A DNA stretch of 7,075 nucleotides from Candidatus Dormiibacterota bacterium (GTDB lineage Bacteria; Chloroflexota; Dormibacteria; Aeolococcales; Aeolococcaceae), in contig CATPAP010000136.1 of assembly GCA_955651875.1 (NCBI GenBank), positions 1 through 7,075 of the forward strand, written 5' to 3'. This document shows, piece after piece, positions 6,314 to 7,075 of this stretch. The notes under the pieces are model-generated. The model was given only the letters and a program-made list of their open reading frames with translations, was not told the origin of the DNA and did not search any database. A program made the position numbers and the translations under genes. The stretch's first letter is position 1. Each line of letters opens with the position of its first letter.

Positions 6314-6342
6314 TTGACGTCCCGCCGGACTCGTACCAACAT
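6314..6342 (+). promoter_or_regulatory. nrdJ: Weak alternative promoter upstream of nrdJ
   Basis: TTGACG (6314-6319) matches the -35 consensus at five of six bases. At 17-base spacing the -10 position reads CAACAT (6337-6342), a poor match, and this hexamer falls inside the first NrdR-box-like palindrome. It may be a regulated second promoter or a chance -35. Confidence 0.25.
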
Positions 6343-6350
6343 ATGGGGGC
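6335..6350 (+). promoter_or_regulatory. NrdR-box-like palindrome 1
   Basis: ACCAACATATGGGGGC is an imperfect 16-base palindrome with a CATATG core and flanking CC/GG. This is the size and form of NrdR boxes, the operators through which NrdR represses ribonucleotide reductase genes when dATP is high. Its centre is 30 bases from that of the second box, about three helical turns, as expected for tandem NrdR sites. It lies 140 bases upstream of nrdJ. Confidence 0.5.
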
Positions 6351-6364
6351 CACCGGGCGAGCGA

Positions 6365-6380
6365 CCCCCAAGATGTGGGA
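6365..6380 (+). promoter_or_regulatory. NrdR-box-like palindrome 2
   Basis: CCCCCAAGATGTGGGA is an imperfect 16-base palindrome. Its reverse complement, TCCCACATCTTGGGGG, has the ACATCTTG-type core found in actinobacterial NrdR boxes. It overlaps the first two bases of the GATAAT -10 at 6379, a position from which a bound repressor would block RNA polymerase. The pairing with the box at 6335-6350 strengthens both assignments. Confidence 0.5.
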
Positions 6381-6384
6381 TAAT
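6379..6384 (+). promoter_or_regulatory. nrdJ: Probable -10 hexamer of nrdJ
   Basis: GATAAT matches TATAAT at five of six bases and is the most AT-rich point of the region. Transcription would start near 6391, giving a leader of about 100 bases before the GTG at 6491. The -35 position has no clear consensus. Confidence 0.5.
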
Positions 6385-6401
6385 TGGGGTTCACAACGGC
6401 C

Positions 6402-6455
6402 ATGTCAGGGGCCACTCGACCGGGGGCGCAGTCTGGCTCAACGTCGCAGAAGTAG
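6402..6455 (+). other. Short open reading frame in the nrdJ leader
   Basis: ATG at 6402 opens 17 codons (M-S-G-A-T-R-P-G-A-Q-S-G-S-T-S-Q-K) ended by TAG at 6453-6455, all inside the predicted nrdJ leader. No strong ribosome site precedes it, and codon use (TCA twice, CGA, TCT) is less GC-biased than in the genes. It could be a regulatory leader peptide, but a chance frame of this length is common. Confidence 0.15.
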
Positions 6456-6464
6456 CAGCGCCCC
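6423..6464 (+). repeat. Inverted repeat in the nrdJ leader
   Basis: GGGGCGC (6423-6429) and GCGCCCC (6458-6464) form a 7-base-pair GC stem around a 28-base loop that contains the TAG of the short leader ORF. The stem ends 15 bases before the nrdJ ribosome site. It may fold in the leader RNA. It does not resemble a cobalamin riboswitch. Confidence 0.3.
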
Positions 6465-6490
6465 GACGGGATCATCGACGAGGGAAAACC

Positions 6491-7075
6491 GTGGACCGAC
6501 CTGTCTCCGCCTCCGCCTCTGACACCTCCCGTAGTGGCGATGCCGTCAGCACCGCACGCAAGCCGCGCGGCCGCGCAACGACGCCGAACGTCGACGCCGA
6601 GGGTTCCGAGGCAGCAGGGCTGCGGGTCACCCGCCGTTTCACCCGCGACGGTGTGCATCCCTTCGACGAGGTGGCCTGGGAGAAGCGCAGCGCGGTCATC
6701 GGCAACGAGCGCGGCGAGACGGTCTTCGAGCAGAAGGACGTCGAGATCCCGGCGTCGTGGTCGCAGATGGCCACCAACGTGGTGGTCAGCAAGTACTTCC
6801 GCGGGCCGCTCGGCACGCCGCGCCGTGAGACCAGCGTCAAGCAGCTGATCTCGCGGGTCTGCGACACGATCGCCGACTGGGGCCGCGAGGGTGGCTACTT
6901 CGCCACTGAGCGCGACGCGCAGGCGTTCCAGGACGAGCTCACCCACCTGGTGCTGCACCAGAAGATGAGCTTCAACAGCCCGGTGTGGTTCAACGTCGGC
7001 GTGTCGGGCACGCGCCCGCAGGCCTCGGCGTGCTTCATCAACTCGGTCGAGGACACGATGGAATCGATCCTCACG
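6491..7075 (+). CDS. nrdJ: Class II (B12-dependent) ribonucleotide reductase, N-terminal part, cut by window edge
   Basis: The 195 visible codons begin the adenosylcobalamin-dependent ribonucleotide reductase, which reduces ribonucleotides to deoxyribonucleotides in the cytoplasm. After a Ser/Ala/Arg-rich tail of about 42 residues, the conserved N-terminal region follows with R-F-T-R-D-G-V-H-P-F near 48-57 and F161-N-S-P-V-W-F-N-V-G170. The S-A-C181-F-I-N-S-V-E-D-T-M-E-S motif comes next, where C181 should be the first cysteine of the redox pair that reduces the substrate. The start is GTG at 6491, with a GAGGGA ribosome site (6480-6485) 5 bases upstream. The frame has no ATG near its beginning, so ATG-only searches miss it. 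The F-N-S-P-V-W-F-N and A-C-F-I-N-S-V-E-D wording fits NrdJ rather than class I NrdA. Paired NrdR-like boxes upstream support regulation by deoxynucleotide level. The rest of the gene, including the radical cysteine and C-terminal redox cysteines, lies beyond the window. Confidence 0.92.
   Translation, partial: MDRPVSASASDTSRSGDAVSTARKPRGRATTPNVDAEGSEAAGLRVTRRFTRDGVHPFDEVAWEKRSAVIGNERGETVFEQKDVEIPASWSQMATNVVVSKYFRGPLGTPRRETSVKQLISRVCDTIADWGREGGYFATERDAQAFQDELTHLVLHQKMSFNSPVWFNVGVSGTRPQASACFINSVEDTMESILT

Noticed and set aside
6385..6490. Cobalamin riboswitch upstream of nrdJ
   Set aside because: The leader lacks the conserved B12-box and the other core riboswitch segments, and is short for that class.
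5468..6958. 496-codon minus-strand frame spanning the VirB4 end, the intergenic region and nrdJ
   Set aside because: It crosses a promoter region and is antisense to two recognised genes; no domain is visible.

Overview
The window is very GC-rich with strong G/C preference at third codon positions. It carries GTG starts, an HspR-like MerR regulator, a GT20 synthase and a class II (B12-dependent) ribonucleotide reductase. This combination suggests a chromosomal segment of an actinobacterium, possibly one of the deep lineages such as Thermoleophilia. The phylum is an inference from composition and gene content, and the class is only a guess.

Left part (1-2345): a possible gene start reads off the left edge on the minus strand (22..1) behind a TATACT-type -10. 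Next is an HspR-like MerR regulator on the minus strand (525..142). A short divergent intergenic region follows, then a 68-residue single-span membrane protein on the plus strand (633..839). That small gene converges, with only 9 bases between stops, on a divergent GT20 enzyme of the trehalose-6-phosphate synthase type on the minus strand (2345..849). No otsB is in view.

Middle (2346-6253): a 124-base divergent promoter region separates the GT20 gene from a hotdog-fold acyl-CoA thioesterase on the plus strand. After it come two tightly linked genes with a 4-base gap. The first encodes a two-span PrgI-like membrane domain fused to a MinD/CpaE-like P-loop domain with an atypical Walker A. The second encodes a VirB4/TraC-type secretion ATPase. 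PrgI and VirB4 are core inner-membrane parts of Gram-positive conjugation or type IV secretion machines. Here they stand alone, with no coupling ATPase, relaxase, VirB6 or peptidase gene in view. This two-gene cassette is the most unusual content of the window.

Right part (6254-7075): a 237-base regulatory region holds two hairpins, two 16-base NrdR-box-like palindromes with centres 30 bases apart, a GATAAT -10 and a roughly 100-base leader with a short ORF. It precedes nrdJ, which starts at GTG 6491 and runs off the right edge after 195 codons. Deoxynucleotide synthesis is therefore probably under NrdR control here. Apart from the PrgI-MinD/VirB4 pair, the genes look like ordinary housekeeping and stress functions without an obvious shared pathway.
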